Below are positions 18,069-26,805 of a DNA stretch of 64,000 nt, one piece after another. The notes below the pieces were generated by a model. It was not told the origin of the DNA, did no database searches, and saw nothing but the letters and a program-made list of their open reading frames with translations. Numbering within the stretch: position 1 is the first letter of the stretch; each line of letters starts with the position of its first letter. The position numbers and the translations under genes are program-made. The stretch lies in NCBI GenBank assembly GCA_030427205.1, contig JAUHXC010000017.1, forward strand, positions 1-64,000, in the 5' to 3' direction. This DNA is from a bacterium (GTDB taxonomy: Bacteria; Myxococcota_A; Bradymonadia; UBA7976; UBA1532).

Positions 18069-18578
18069 TCACCGACGATCGGGGCCGATCTGCCAATGGT
18101 AGCGGCCGCGGGCGACGGTCTGCCCGGCGGCGTCGTAGAGCTCGACGGGCAGCGTGAGCCGGCCTTCGAAGTGCGCGCTCGGCGGCACGACGTCGGCGGC
18201 GGCGGTGATGGTGCCCCGGGCCTTCTTGAGATAGTCGACCTCGATGCGCACGACGATGCCCCGGCGCCCGGCGGGTAGGCCGGCGAGCATCGACAGGCCG
18301 CTGGCGAACTCGGCGAGGTTGGCCAGCGCCAGCGCGTGCACGCACGCGAGGTGGTTGCGCACCGCCGGGCGGTCGGCCATCTCGAGCCGGGCGTGCCCCG
18401 GCGCGAGCTCGAGTATCCGGGCGCCGATGGTGGCGGTGTAGGGGGCCTGGCGGGCGGCGGCGGCGCTGAAGAGGGCCTTGCCGCCGGGCATCTTGCAGGC
18501 GGTGCGCCACAGCCGCCCGATGGAGTCGGCGTTGGGGCGGATGGCGCCGGCGCGCAGGTTGCGGAGGGATTCGAGCAT
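18069..18578 (-). CDS. DUF4442-type hotdog-fold thioesterase-like protein
   Basis: The 169-residue product starts MLESLRNLRAGAIRP, after a GAGG site, and has the hotdog signature VRNHLACVHALALANLAEFASGLSM, in which a long helix is wrapped by strands; later strands include VRIEVDYLKKARGTITA. DUF4442 members are thought to be acyl-CoA thioesterases related to PaaI. The frame is open for 69 codons further upstream but with biased, non-protein-like sequence. It is divergent from the acyl-CoA dehydrogenase gene at 18763, which makes a shared role in acyl-CoA metabolism plausible. Confidence 0.82.
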   Translation of the reverse strand: MLESLRNLRAGAIRPNADSIGRLWRTACKMPGGKALFSAAAARQAPYTATIGARILELAPGHARLEMADRPAVRNHLACVHALALANLAEFASGLSMLAGLPAGRRGIVVRIEVDYLKKARGTITAAADVVPPSAHFEGRLTLPVELYDAAGQTVARGRYHWQIGPDRR

Positions 18579-18762
18579 GGGGCCTCGTCCGATCGGGCGC
18601 CGGTGGCAGCCGGCGATGGGCGGGCATGATAGCGCAGCCGAGCGCGCAGCGGGCGTCGCTCGTGGCGCTGCGGCGCCGACGCTGCGCCGATGCCGCGGCG
18701 ACGTTGGACATTGCGCCGGCCCTGCGAGTACAAGTGTTGGCCGCTCGCCCCCGGAGGATGCC

Positions 18763-20691
18763 ATGGCCAACTTCTTCAAGGACAACGCCGACCTGCGCTA
18801 CTACTTCGAGCGCGGGATCAGCTGGGCCCCGATCGTCGAGTTCGTCGAGCGCGAGTTCAAAGATCCGGAGGGCTTCTCTTCGGTCGGCGAGGCGGTCGAG
18901 TTCTACACCGAGGTCGCCAGCAACGTCGGCGAGTTCGTCGCCAAGGAGGTCGCCCCGCGGGCGGCGCAGGTCGACCGCGAGGGGCTGATCTACGAGGACG
19001 GCGAGGTCATCTTCCCCGAGGCGCTGACGACGATCTTCAAGAAGATCAAGCGCATGGGCCTCAGCGCCATGGCCGTGCCCCGCGAGCTGGGCGGGCTCAA
19101 CGTGCCGGGCATCGTCTACCAGATCTGCAACGGCCTCTTCGCCCGGGGCGACGTCTCGGTCTGCGCCCACAACGGGTTCCACGGCGGCATGGCGATGATC
19201 GCGCTGCTGTACTCGATCCACGAGGGCACCACCGAGATCGACCGCGAGACGGGCTGCGTCGTCTCGACCCGCTTCCAGGAGATGATCGACGACATCGTCG
19301 CCGGCGAAGCCTGGGGCTCGATGGACTTGACCGAGTCCAACGCCGGCAGCGACCTGGGCGTGCTGCGCACCAAGGGCGTGCTGGGCGACGACGGGGTCTG
19401 GCGGGTCAGCGGCGAGAAGATCTTCATCACGTCGGGGCACGCCAAGTGGCACTTCGTGCTCGCCCGCACCGAGCCGGCGCCGACCGAGGGCGGGCCGGGC
19501 GCGGGGCTGGACGGGCTCTCGCTGTTCCTGGTCAAGGCGTATGACGAGAAGGGCCGGGGCAAGAAGAAGACCAAGACCTGGTACGCCCGGGTCGAGCGCA
19601 TCGAAGAGAAGCTGGGCCACCACGGCTCGGCGACCGTCGCGATCACCTTCGACGAGACCCCCGGCGAGCTGATCGGCGAGCGCGGCGACGGCTTCAAGCT
19701 GATGCTGTTCTTGATGAACAACGCCCGCATCGGGGTCGGCTTCGAGAGCCTGGGGGTGATGGAGGCCGCGTGGCGCCTCGCCCGGGACTATGCCGCCGAG
19801 CGGCCGTCGATGGGCAAGACCATCGACCGCCACGAGATGATCGCCGACTACCTCGACGAGATGCAGACCGACATCCAGGGCCTGCGGGCCATCGTGATGC
19901 GGGCCGCTTTTCACGAAGAGATCAACCAGCGGGCGCGGCTGGCCCGCGACCACTACGCCGAGCCGGGCAGCGCGCAGTACAAGCGCTTCGACGCCGAGCA
20001 CAAGAAGCACCGGGCCTACGCCCGCAAGCTGACGCCGCTGCTGAAGTATTTCGGCGCGGAGAAGGCGGTCGACATGGCCCGGCAGTGCGTGCAGATCCAC
20101 GGCGGCGTGGGCTACACCCGCGAGTACGGGGCCGAGAAGCTCTTGCGCGACGCGATGGTGCTGCCGATCTACGAGGGCACCAGCCAGATCCAGGCGCTGA
20201 TGGCGATGAAGGACGCCCTGGTGGGCATCATCAAGGAGCCGCAGGCCTTCGTCAGCCGCATGGCCGGGGCCCGCTGGCGCAGCCTGTCGGCCCGCGATCC
20301 GCTCGAGCGGCGGGTGGCGAAGCTCGAGCTGCTCGAGCTGTCGGTGCAGCAGCACCTGATGCAGAAGACGGCGGCGGGCAAGCTCAAGAGCCTCAGCGGC
20401 AAGCCCATCGGCGAGTGGCCCGAGCGGTTCCTGCAGAACTGGGATCCGAAGCGCGACTTCGCCTTCGCGATGCTGCACGCCGAGCGGCTGTGCCAGATCA
20501 TGTGCGACGTGGCGATCTGCAAGACCCTGTGGCATCAGGCCCGGCGCCACAGCGATCGGCGGGCGGTGCTGGCGCGTTATCTCGAGCGCGCCGAGCCCCG
20601 CGGGCGCTACCTGCACGACGTCATCACCACGACCGGCGAGCGCATCATCGCCGAGCTGGCCGGCGAAGACGGGGCCGAGGCCGCCGGCTGA
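18763..20691 (+). CDS. Acyl-CoA dehydrogenase, long form (~640 residues)
   Basis: The ATG at 18763 follows GGAGG by 5 bases and is preferred over a longer open frame. The 642-residue enzyme has the N-terminal helical domain, the FAD/substrate strand region MDLTESNAGSDLG and KIFITSGHAKWHFVLA, and the C-terminal helical domain with QIHGGVGYTREYGAEKLLRD and the catalytic Glu in LPIYEGTSQIQ. An extra C-terminal region of about 130 residues is of the kind seen in the longer, dimeric bacterial acyl-CoA dehydrogenases. It should oxidise a fatty acyl-CoA to the trans-2-enoyl form and pass electrons to ETF. No other beta-oxidation genes are adjacent. Confidence 0.92.
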   Translation: MANFFKDNADLRYYFERGISWAPIVEFVEREFKDPEGFSSVGEAVEFYTEVASNVGEFVAKEVAPRAAQVDREGLIYEDGEVIFPEALTTIFKKIKRMGLSAMAVPRELGGLNVPGIVYQICNGLFARGDVSVCAHNGFHGGMAMIALLYSIHEGTTEIDRETGCVVSTRFQEMIDDIVAGEAWGSMDLTESNAGSDLGVLRTKGVLGDDGVWRVSGEKIFITSGHAKWHFVLARTEPAPTEGGPGAGLDGLSLFLVKAYDEKGRGKKKTKTWYARVERIEEKLGHHGSATVAITFDETPGELIGERGDGFKLMLFLMNNARIGVGFESLGVMEAAWRLARDYAAERPSMGKTIDRHEMIADYLDEMQTDIQGLRAIVMRAAFHEEINQRARLARDHYAEPGSAQYKRFDAEHKKHRAYARKLTPLLKYFGAEKAVDMARQCVQIHGGVGYTREYGAEKLLRDAMVLPIYEGTSQIQALMAMKDALVGIIKEPQAFVSRMAGARWRSLSARDPLERRVAKLELLELSVQQHLMQKTAAGKLKSLSGKPIGEWPERFLQNWDPKRDFAFAMLHAERLCQIMCDVAICKTLWHQARRHSDRRAVLARYLERAEPRGRYLHDVITTTGERIIAELAGEDGAEAAG

Positions 20692-20809
20692 GCCCGGCGC
20701 TTCGCCCCGCGGGCGCCGCTGACGCTCCGCTGCCTCCATCCGTATGAAAAATCGGGAACCCTCGGCCGGCGGATCCCGTAGAATCGGGCGGACGACACGG
20801 AGAACGCAC

Positions 20810-21232
20810 ATGCGCTCGCTGCTCATCGCCGCCGCCGCCGTTCTACTCCTGCCGAGCTGCGCCAGCTTCGACAACAGCCCCGACGGTCGCGCGCTCGCGC
20901 CCCATGACGACGCCTATCTCGCCGCGTCGGCCGCCCATGGCCCCGCCGCCCGCGGCCCGGGGGGCTGGGTCGTCAGCGTCACCCCGCAAGAGCTGGCTGC
21001 CCTCGGCTTCGGCCAGCAGATGGAGCTCGATGTGCAGGCGCCCGGCGTGGTCTACGTCGTCGACTACCACCGCATCTCACAGCTCGACGGGGTCTTCGCC
21101 CGCACCGCCGGCGGGCTGATGCCGCTGCGGGCGCTGCTCAAGGAGCAGCACGAGGCCGGTCGCGTCGTGCTGCGCACCCGCCCCGCCGAGGTCCCGAGCA
21201 CCCAGCCGGTCGACGACAAGGAGTGCGGCTGA
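20810..21232 (+). CDS. Small lipoprotein of unknown function
   Basis: A 140-residue protein with a clean lipoprotein signal, LLIAAAAVLLLPSC (Cys17), then a short globular part (VVSVTPQELAALGFGQQMELD... VYVVDYHRISQLDGVF). The ATG at 20810 follows GGAG by 8 bases; an upstream in-frame ATG at 20744 would destroy the signal. TAGAAT at 20779-20784 could be a -10 box but no -35 box is evident. I do not recognise the family. Confidence 0.8.
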   Translation: MRSLLIAAAAVLLLPSCASFDNSPDGRALAPHDDAYLAASAAHGPAARGPGGWVVSVTPQELAALGFGQQMELDVQAPGVVYVVDYHRISQLDGVFARTAGGLMPLRALLKEQHEAGRVVLRTRPAEVPSTQPVDDKECG

Positions 21233-21348
21233 CCCGCCCGGCCTACGGGCCGCCTCGAAAAAAACGAGGCTCAACTGTCGATTTCGGTATAGCCCGCCCG
21301 TCGCTCTGGTGAACGCGCCGCTGATGGCGCCCAGCACCGGAGAGACCG

Positions 21349-21741
21349 ATGACCATTCCCTTCTGGACCCTCGTCTTCGCCACCGTCGCCCCGTACCTGT
21401 GGTTCGGGCTGGCGGCGCCGCAGCGGATCAAGCAGTTCGGCCACCTCGAGGTCAACGTGCCGCGCACCCAGCAGGCCAAGGCCGAGGGGCTCGCGGCGCG
21501 GCTCATCGCGGCGCACAGCAACGCGTTCGAGGCGCTGGCGATCTATGCCCCGGCGGTGATCGTGGCCCATCTGGCCGGGGCCGATCCCGGGCACTCGACG
21601 ATCCTGGCGTTGGTCTGGGTCGGCGCGCGCACGCTGCACGGCATCTTCTACGCGCTCGACAAGGCGCCGCTGCGCACGCTCGTCTTCACCGTCGGGCTGC
21701 TCGCCAGCGCCGGGTTCTACGTGCTGGCGGCCATCGCCTGA
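21349..21741 (+). CDS. MAPEG-family membrane protein (first of a convergent pair)
   Basis: The 130-residue protein has four predicted helices and the MAPEG-like stretches AHSNAFEALAIYAPAVIVAHL and WVGARTLHGIFYALD. Family members are small glutathione-dependent or eicosanoid-related membrane enzymes; bacterial substrates are largely unknown. GGAGAG precedes the ATG by 6 bases. Its stop is 7 bases from the stop of a second, only distantly similar MAPEG gene on the other strand. Confidence 0.88.
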   Translation: MTIPFWTLVFATVAPYLWFGLAAPQRIKQFGHLEVNVPRTQQAKAEGLAARLIAAHSNAFEALAIYAPAVIVAHLAGADPGHSTILALVWVGARTLHGIFYALDKAPLRTLVFTVGLLASAGFYVLAAIA

Positions 21742-21748
21742 GCCCCGG

Positions 21749-22186
21749 TCAGAAGAGTCGCACCACGCAGTGCACCGCCATCGCGGCCGTCGCCAGCACG
21801 CTGGTGATGTGGCTGAGGAAGCGGTGCGGCTGCAGGCCCTTGAGATACGAGACGGTGTGCAGCACCCGGGCCACGGTGTAGAGGCCGAAGTAGATCATGC
21901 CGGCGGTCGCCGAGCCGCCGGTCAGCACGAACGCCAGCGACACCGCGAAGTAGGCCGGGATGTTCTCCAGGTCGTTGCGCCAGGCGTTGCCCGCCCGCTC
22001 GCCGAGGTCTGTATCCTCGGCGAGGTCGAACTTGCCCTTGCTGAAGAACGATACGTCCTCCGGCGTGCGGAAGGTGCCGGCGCGGTTGCGGTGGTAGAGC
22101 TGCACCAGCGACAGCGTATGCATCTTGAAGAAGAGCACCACCACGCTGATGACCCACCAGCCGAGCGCCGTATCGAATGCGTTCAT
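21749..22186 (-). CDS. MAPEG-family membrane protein (second of a convergent pair)
   Basis: The 145-residue protein has four predicted helices and the MAPEG/microsomal glutathione transferase-like features FRTPEDVSFF, RAGNAWRNDLENIPAYFAV and YTVARVLHTVSYLKGLQPHR (the arginine-rich loop that contacts glutathione in characterised members). A GGGGGA site lies ahead of the ATG. It follows the GH1 gene start region on the same strand only in position; the GH1 gene begins transcription far upstream at 23786 and ends at 22218, 31 bases before this ATG, so the two may share a transcript. Confidence 0.9.
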   Translation of the reverse strand: MNAFDTALGWWVISVVVLFFKMHTLSLVQLYHRNRAGTFRTPEDVSFFSKGKFDLAEDTDLGERAGNAWRNDLENIPAYFAVSLAFVLTGGSATAGMIYFGLYTVARVLHTVSYLKGLQPHRFLSHITSVLATAAMAVHCVVRLF

Positions 22187-22217
22187 GTCGTCCCCCTGCG
22201 ACCGTCGGCCGGTCGGC

Positions 22218-23786
22218 TCAGAGCTTGGAGCCGTAGGCTTGCCACATCTCTTCGGTGATGCCGTCCTCGATGATGCGCTGGTAGAGCTGCGCGCTCGGGC
22301 GGGCGGTGCGGGCGAAGTCGCGGGCGTAGTCCACCGCGAAGAGGCCGAAGCGCGGGCCGAAGCCCTCGGCCCACTCGAAGTTGTCGAGGTGCGACCAGTG
22401 GAAGTAGCCGTCGATGTCGACCCCGTGCGCGTTCATGACGTGCCAGATCTCGCGCAGGTGGCTGACGATGAAGATCTGGCGCCGGGTATCGCCGGCCTGG
22501 GCGTCGGCGAGGCCGTTCTCGAGGATGAGGATCGGCTTGGCGTAGCGCCGATGGGCTTCGAGCAGCACGTCGGCGAAGCCCTTGGGGAAGATCGCCCAGT
22601 CGAGGTCGCTCTCCAACTCGTCGGGGTCCCGCGGGTCGTGGCTGTGGATGATGGGCCCCGCCGCCATGTTCGTGGCGTCCATCTCGACGTAGAACCGGCC
22701 GTAGTAGTTGATGCCGACGTAGTCCTGGCTGCCCTTCAGCCCTTCGATCTCGGCCCGGTAGTCGGTATCGGTCATCGTGTAGGTGCCCGACTCGATGGCG
22801 TCGAGCACGTCCCAGATGAAGGCCTGGCGCACGAAGCCGGCGGCGATGCGGTCGAGCGGGGCCCAGTTGCGCCACGGTTCGAAGGCCCGGGTGTGCTGGG
22901 TGATGCCGACCCGGATGTTCGCCTGCCCGCGGGCGTTGGCGGCGGCGTGCAGCTTGGCGTAGGCGATGGCGTGGGCTTCGAGCAGCCGGTGTACGACGTG
23001 GGCCACCGCCGGCGGCCCGGCGCGCTGTTCGAGCGGCGGGAAGACCCCTTCGAGGTAGCCGTTGAAGACGAAGACCATCGGCTCGTTGAGCGTGCACCAG
23101 TCGGTGACCTCGCCGCCGATGGCTTCGATGACCGCGTCGACGAACTGCCCCCAGTGCTGCATCGCGTCGGCGCGCTCCCAGCCGCGCTTGCCGTCGACCT
23201 CGTCCCAGAACCACGCCGGCGAGCTGAAGTGGAACAGCGTCACGTGCGGCGTCAGGCCGTGCACCTTCAGCGCGCCGACGACCTGACGGTAGAAGTCGAC
23301 GCCGGCCGGGTCGGGCGCGGTCATGCCCGGTCGGGGGAAGAGCCGAGCCCACGAGATGCTGAAGCGATAGCTGTTGAGGCCGAGGGCGGCCAGCTCGGCG
23401 AAGTCGTCGGCGAAGCGGCTGTCGAAGTCGACCTTCTTGCGGCGCACCTCTTCGGGGTACTTGTCGAGGTCGTGGATGTGCCCCGGCTTCGCCTGACCCG
23501 GCTTGTCGCCGGTGCCGGTCAGCCCCTCGGCGATGACCCGCTTCTCGAATGCCGTCCAGTCGCTGGGCTGCTGGTGCTCGACGTGCTGGGCGGCCACCGC
23601 GACGCCGAAGGCGAAGTCGTCGGGGAAGGTGAGCGGGTAGGGGGCGTCGACGGCGCTGACCACCTGCGACTGGCGCTGCACCCCGATGAACCACGGGGTG
23701 AAGAGGACCACCGCCACAACGGCGCTGAGCCCGGCGAGCACGAGCAGGACGATGCGCTTGCGGGCGCGGGGGGCGGCGTCGGTCAT
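22218..23786 (-). CDS. Membrane-anchored glycoside hydrolase family 1 (beta-glucosidase-like)
   Basis: The 522-residue protein has an N-terminal uncleaved-looking helix (IVLLVLAGLSAVVAVVLFTPWF) and then a complete GH1 barrel: FAFGVAVAAQHVE, FSISWARLFP, acid/base Glu235 in TLNEP, and nucleophile Glu423 in ILENG. It should hydrolyse beta-linked glucosides, galactosides or similar by a retaining mechanism. Most bacterial GH1 enzymes are cytoplasmic, so an N-terminal anchor placing the domain in the periplasm is unusual. GGAGG lies 4 bases before the ATG. Confidence 0.9.
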   Translation of the reverse strand: MTDAAPRARKRIVLLVLAGLSAVVAVVLFTPWFIGVQRQSQVVSAVDAPYPLTFPDDFAFGVAVAAQHVEHQQPSDWTAFEKRVIAEGLTGTGDKPGQAKPGHIHDLDKYPEEVRRKKVDFDSRFADDFAELAALGLNSYRFSISWARLFPRPGMTAPDPAGVDFYRQVVGALKVHGLTPHVTLFHFSSPAWFWDEVDGKRGWERADAMQHWGQFVDAVIEAIGGEVTDWCTLNEPMVFVFNGYLEGVFPPLEQRAGPPAVAHVVHRLLEAHAIAYAKLHAAANARGQANIRVGITQHTRAFEPWRNWAPLDRIAAGFVRQAFIWDVLDAIESGTYTMTDTDYRAEIEGLKGSQDYVGINYYGRFYVEMDATNMAAGPIIHSHDPRDPDELESDLDWAIFPKGFADVLLEAHRRYAKPILILENGLADAQAGDTRRQIFIVSHLREIWHVMNAHGVDIDGYFHWSHLDNFEWAEGFGPRFGLFAVDYARDFARTARPSAQLYQRIIEDGITEEMWQAYGSKL

Positions 23787-23885
23787 CGGGCCTCCAGGGC
23801 TGGCCGCCGCATCATGCCGCGCCGGACCGGCGGTCGCCAGCGGGGCGCGCGAATCACGGTCGGACGGAAGAGGGCGCCGGGCGGG

Positions 23886-24269
23886 TCAGTCCCAGGTGCG
23901 GGCGAGGTTGGCGGTGTTCTTGGCGCGAAACGCCGCCTCGACGTCGATGTCGAGCCGGTTGGCGATGGCCAGCAGGTAGTTGAGCACGTCGACGAGCTCT
24001 TCGCCGACGTGGGCCACTCGCTCGGCGGTGGCGCCGGCGGGGCCCTTCTCGGGCTCGTCGAACAGGCGGTTGACCTTGCGCACCGCCTTGAAGAGCTCGC
24101 CGACCTCTTCTCCCATCAGGAAGCAGTTGTGCACCAGGTCGACGTCGAGCCAGCCGTGAAAGGCCTCGAGGTCGTGGATGTAGCGCTGGAAGTCGGCCAT
24201 CGTCGCGCCCGCGGGCAGGTGCGGGCGGGGGGGCTCGGCGGCCGGCGTGGGCGAGCCGTCTTCGGCCAT
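23886..24269 (-). CDS. MazG-like nucleotide pyrophosphohydrolase
   Basis: The 127-residue protein has the all-alpha NTP pyrophosphatase pattern: GEEVGELFKAVRK and, 30 or so residues later, GEELVDVLNYLL, giving the EExxE...ExxxD metal-binding acids. It resembles MazG-like and dCTPase-type house-cleaning enzymes, which hydrolyse non-canonical or excess nucleoside triphosphates. Its ATG shares one base with the stop of the PEGA gene (TGATG), so it is the last gene of a coupled set with a receiver, a PP2C phosphatase and the PEGA protein. Confidence 0.85.
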   Translation of the reverse strand: MAEDGSPTPAAEPPRPHLPAGATMADFQRYIHDLEAFHGWLDVDLVHNCFLMGEEVGELFKAVRKVNRLFDEPEKGPAGATAERVAHVGEELVDVLNYLLAIANRLDIDVEAAFRAKNTANLARTWD

Positions 24270-25375
24270 CAGAAGCGCCCGCCGAGGCCCAGGACGGCCC
24301 CGTCGGGGGTGATCGCGGCGCTGGGGGCCACGTCGCCGTCATCGAGCACGTCGACGATGATCAGCGTCACCCCGGCCCCGATCAGGCCCGCGCCCAGGCC
24401 GAGGGCGGTCATGCCGACGCCCTTGGTATTGTAGACCGTCGGGCACTCGCGGCGGCCGAGGCCGTCGGTGCAGGTCACCTCGCCGTCGAGCAGGGTGGCG
24501 TAGATGCCGCCGGCGGTCAGCAGCACGCCGCCGATGATCATGCCCGAGCCGGTGTAGACGTAGCCGCCCTCTTCGTCGTCTTCGTCGGTCGCGGCGACCG
24601 GCGGCGGCACCGTGACCGGCGGCGGCGTGACCGGCGGCGGCGTGACCGGCGGCGCGCTCGTGGCATCGGCCGTCAGCCGGATCGTCAGCTTCACCGTCTC
24701 TTTGCGGGCCTGCACCGTGCGCTCGGCGGGCTTCATGCCGGCCTTGCTCGCGCCGATGACGTGGCTGCCGGGGGCCACGCGCAGCACGATGGGCGCCCGG
24801 CCGACCGGCTTGCCGCCGAGGGTGATGTCGGCGCCCGGCGGGCTGGAGACCACCTCGATGGCCACCGGCACCGGCGCGGCGGGCGGGGCCGGCGGCGCGA
24901 CGGCCAGCGCGGGCTGCAGCTGAGCGAAGGCGGCGCCGATGGTGCGGTCGACCTCTTCGGCCGCGCACAGCTCGCAGACGCCTTCGGCGGTCTTGGTGGC
25001 CTTGGTCGAGGCGTCGTACAGCCGCAGGCTCACTTTGTAGATCTCGTCGGTATTGTCCACCGCGCCGCTGAGCACGAACCGGGCGCCGGCGGCGCCGGCG
25101 ATGCCCATCGCGCAGGCCTCGGTGGTGCACATGACGCTGGCGGCGGCGGTGGCCAGGGCTTGCTCGGTGCCCGCCTCGTCGACCAGCTCGGCGCGGGCCT
25201 GCGCCAGCCCGCGCAGGTGCTCGGTGAACCCGCGGCCGATGGCGGTGGGGATGTCGCCGGTGCAGTGCAGGGGCACGGCGACCAGCTTCTCGGCCGACGC
25301 GGGCGCGGCGACGGCGCACAGGCCGACGATCAGCGCCGCGAGCCCCGCGCAGGCGGTATTCAGTTGGATCTTCAT
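24269..25375 (-). CDS. Exported PEGA-domain protein
   Basis: A signal peptide (LAALIVGLCAVAAPASA) is followed by a domain with VMCTTEACAMGIAGAAGARFVLSG, a PEGA domain (VVSSPPGADITLGGKPVGRAP), a Pro-rich repeat (VTPPPVTPPPVTVPPP), an acidic patch and two hydrophobic helices near the C-terminus. This layout is common in Myxococcota, where such proteins are taken to be envelope proteins that bind surface or cell-wall carbohydrates. The 368-codon gene starts inside the stop of the PP2C gene (ATGA), so it is translationally coupled to signalling genes. Confidence 0.85.
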   Translation of the reverse strand: MKIQLNTACAGLAALIVGLCAVAAPASAEKLVAVPLHCTGDIPTAIGRGFTEHLRGLAQARAELVDEAGTEQALATAAASVMCTTEACAMGIAGAAGARFVLSGAVDNTDEIYKVSLRLYDASTKATKTAEGVCELCAAEEVDRTIGAAFAQLQPALAVAPPAPPAAPVPVAIEVVSSPPGADITLGGKPVGRAPIVLRVAPGSHVIGASKAGMKPAERTVQARKETVKLTIRLTADATSAPPVTPPPVTPPPVTVPPPVAATDEDDEEGGYVYTGSGMIIGGVLLTAGGIYATLLDGEVTCTDGLGRRECPTVYNTKGVGMTALGLGAGLIGAGVTLIIVDVLDDGDVAPSAAITPDGAVLGLGGRF

Positions 25376-26154
25376 GGCACCTCGGCGACCACGTCGGCCA
25401 CCACCGCGGTCACGTTGTCCAGACCGCCGGCGGTCAGCGCGGCTTCGATCAGAGCGGCGGCGATCGTATCGGGATCGCCCGATCGTTCCAATTCGGCGGT
25501 GATCGCCTCGTCGTCGACGAGGTCGGTCAGCCCGTCGGAGCACAGCAGATAGCGGTCGCCGACCTGCGGGGTGTCCTGCCCGGCGTCGACGTCCACCGTC
25601 GGCGAGAGGCCCAGCGCCCGCACGATGATGTTCTTGTAGGGGAACCGCGACGCGTTCTCGTTCTTGATGACCCCCAGCCGCAGGTACTCGTTGAGCAGCG
25701 AGTGGTCTTCGGAGAGCTGCGCGAGCTCGCCCTGGCGCAGCCGGTAGAGCCGGCTGTCGCCGACGTGGGCGAAGTGCAGGATGCCCTCGTCGAGGCAGGC
25801 GGTGACCACCGTGGTGCCCATGCCTTTGCACTCGGGCCGGCGGCGGGCGGTATCGAGCACCACCCGGTTGGCCCGCTTGATGGCGTCGACGAGCCGGTCG
25901 CGCACCGTCTGCCGGCGCTTGAAGATGCTCCAGCGGCCGCTCGCCGAGCGGTCGTCATCGGTCGAGATGAAGGCTTCGGCGACGGCCTGCACGGTCATCT
26001 TCGAGGCGACGTCGCCCGCCTTGTGGCCGCCCATGCCGTCGGCGACGACGAGCAAGCCCCGGGCGGCGTCGGTGAACAGCGCGTCTTCGTTGTGGGTGCG
26101 CACCTTGCCCGGGTCGGTGCCCGAGCCGATTCGCAGTCGCAGCAGGCTGCTCAT
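25372..26154 (-). CDS. PP2C-type (PPM) Ser/Thr protein phosphatase
   Basis: All metal-binding and catalytic motifs of the Stp1/PrpC group are present in 260 residues: VRTHNEDALF, VVADGMGGHKAGD, GMGTTVVTA, HVGDSRLYRLR, LLCSDGLTDLV and GGLDNVTAVV. It should remove phosphate from proteins phosphorylated by Hanks-type kinases, of which one is encoded at 56946. The ATG at 26154 overlaps the stop of the receiver gene (ATGA); the longer upstream open frame is the receiver gene read out of frame. Confidence 0.93.
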   Translation of the reverse strand: MSSLLRLRIGSGTDPGKVRTHNEDALFTDAARGLLVVADGMGGHKAGDVASKMTVQAVAEAFISTDDDRSASGRWSIFKRRQTVRDRLVDAIKRANRVVLDTARRRPECKGMGTTVVTACLDEGILHFAHVGDSRLYRLRQGELAQLSEDHSLLNEYLRLGVIKNENASRFPYKNIIVRALGLSPTVDVDAGQDTPQVGDRYLLCSDGLTDLVDDEAITAELERSGDPDTIAAALIEAALTAGGLDNVTAVVADVVAEVP

Positions 26155-26762
26155 TCGCCCAGCCTCTCGCCGAGGGCCGCCACCCGCGGATCGGAGGGGG
26201 CCAGCTCGCGCAGCCGGGCGAGGTGGCCGATGGCGACCCGGCCCAGGCCTTGATCCCACAGCTGCTCGGCCAGCGCGAGCCGGGCTTCGACGACGCCGGC
26301 CGGGTCCTCCTCGGCCTTCTCTTCGGCGGCGCTCAGCGCGCTGAGGCGCTCGACGGCGGCGATGAGGTTGGCCCGGCGCACCGGCTTGGTCAGGTAGTGG
26401 TCGGCCTCGGCGAGCTGCGCCCGGCGCACGCTCTCGGCGTCGTCGAGCGCGGTGCAGATCATCACCGGCAGGTAGCCCGGATAGCGCACCTTGAGGAAGC
26501 GGGTCGTCTCGAAGCCGTCGAGGTGCGGCATCATGACGTCCATCACCACCAGCATCGGCAGGTTGTTCTGGGTGACCAGGATGGCCTCCTGGCCGTTGAT
26601 CGCCCGGCGGACGGTATGCCCCATCGACTGCAGCATGCGGCCGATGAGGGTCGCCGTATCGTCGTCGTCCTCGACGACGAGGATGCACCGCTCGAGCTCA
26701 CCGGCCCGCTCGATGGGCGGGCTGTCGGTGGCCATCTCCTTGCGCTCGTCGCTCACGCTCAC
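26151..26762 (-). CDS. Single-domain response regulator with C-terminal helical extension
   Basis: Residues 26-145 form a receiver: VVEDDDD, phosphoacceptor Asp in LVVMDVMMPHLDG, Thr in MICTALDD and Lys in LTKPVRR. The last 55 residues are helical and TPR-like (ARLALAEQLWDQGLGRVAIGHL) with no DNA-binding or enzyme domain, so the output is probably a protein contact. It starts at GTG 26762 or 26756, both after GAGG. It is the first gene of the receiver-phosphatase-PEGA-MazG set and lies 43 bases after the TldD-like gene. Confidence 0.88.
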   Translation of the reverse strand: MSVSDERKEMATDSPPIERAGELERCILVVEDDDDTATLIGRMLQSMGHTVRRAINGQEAILVTQNNLPMLVVMDVMMPHLDGFETTRFLKVRYPGYLPVMICTALDDAESVRRAQLAEADHYLTKPVRRANLIAAVERLSALSAAEEKAEEDPAGVVEARLALAEQLWDQGLGRVAIGHLARLRELAPSDPRVAALGERLGE

Positions 26763-26805
26763 CTCGCCTCGTCTGCGACCGTCGATTCTACCGCGAACGT
26801 CGCGT

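Noticed and set aside
20744..20809. Upstream ATG for the small lipoprotein
   Set aside because: It would place 22 charged residues before the signal peptide and lacks a ribosome binding site.
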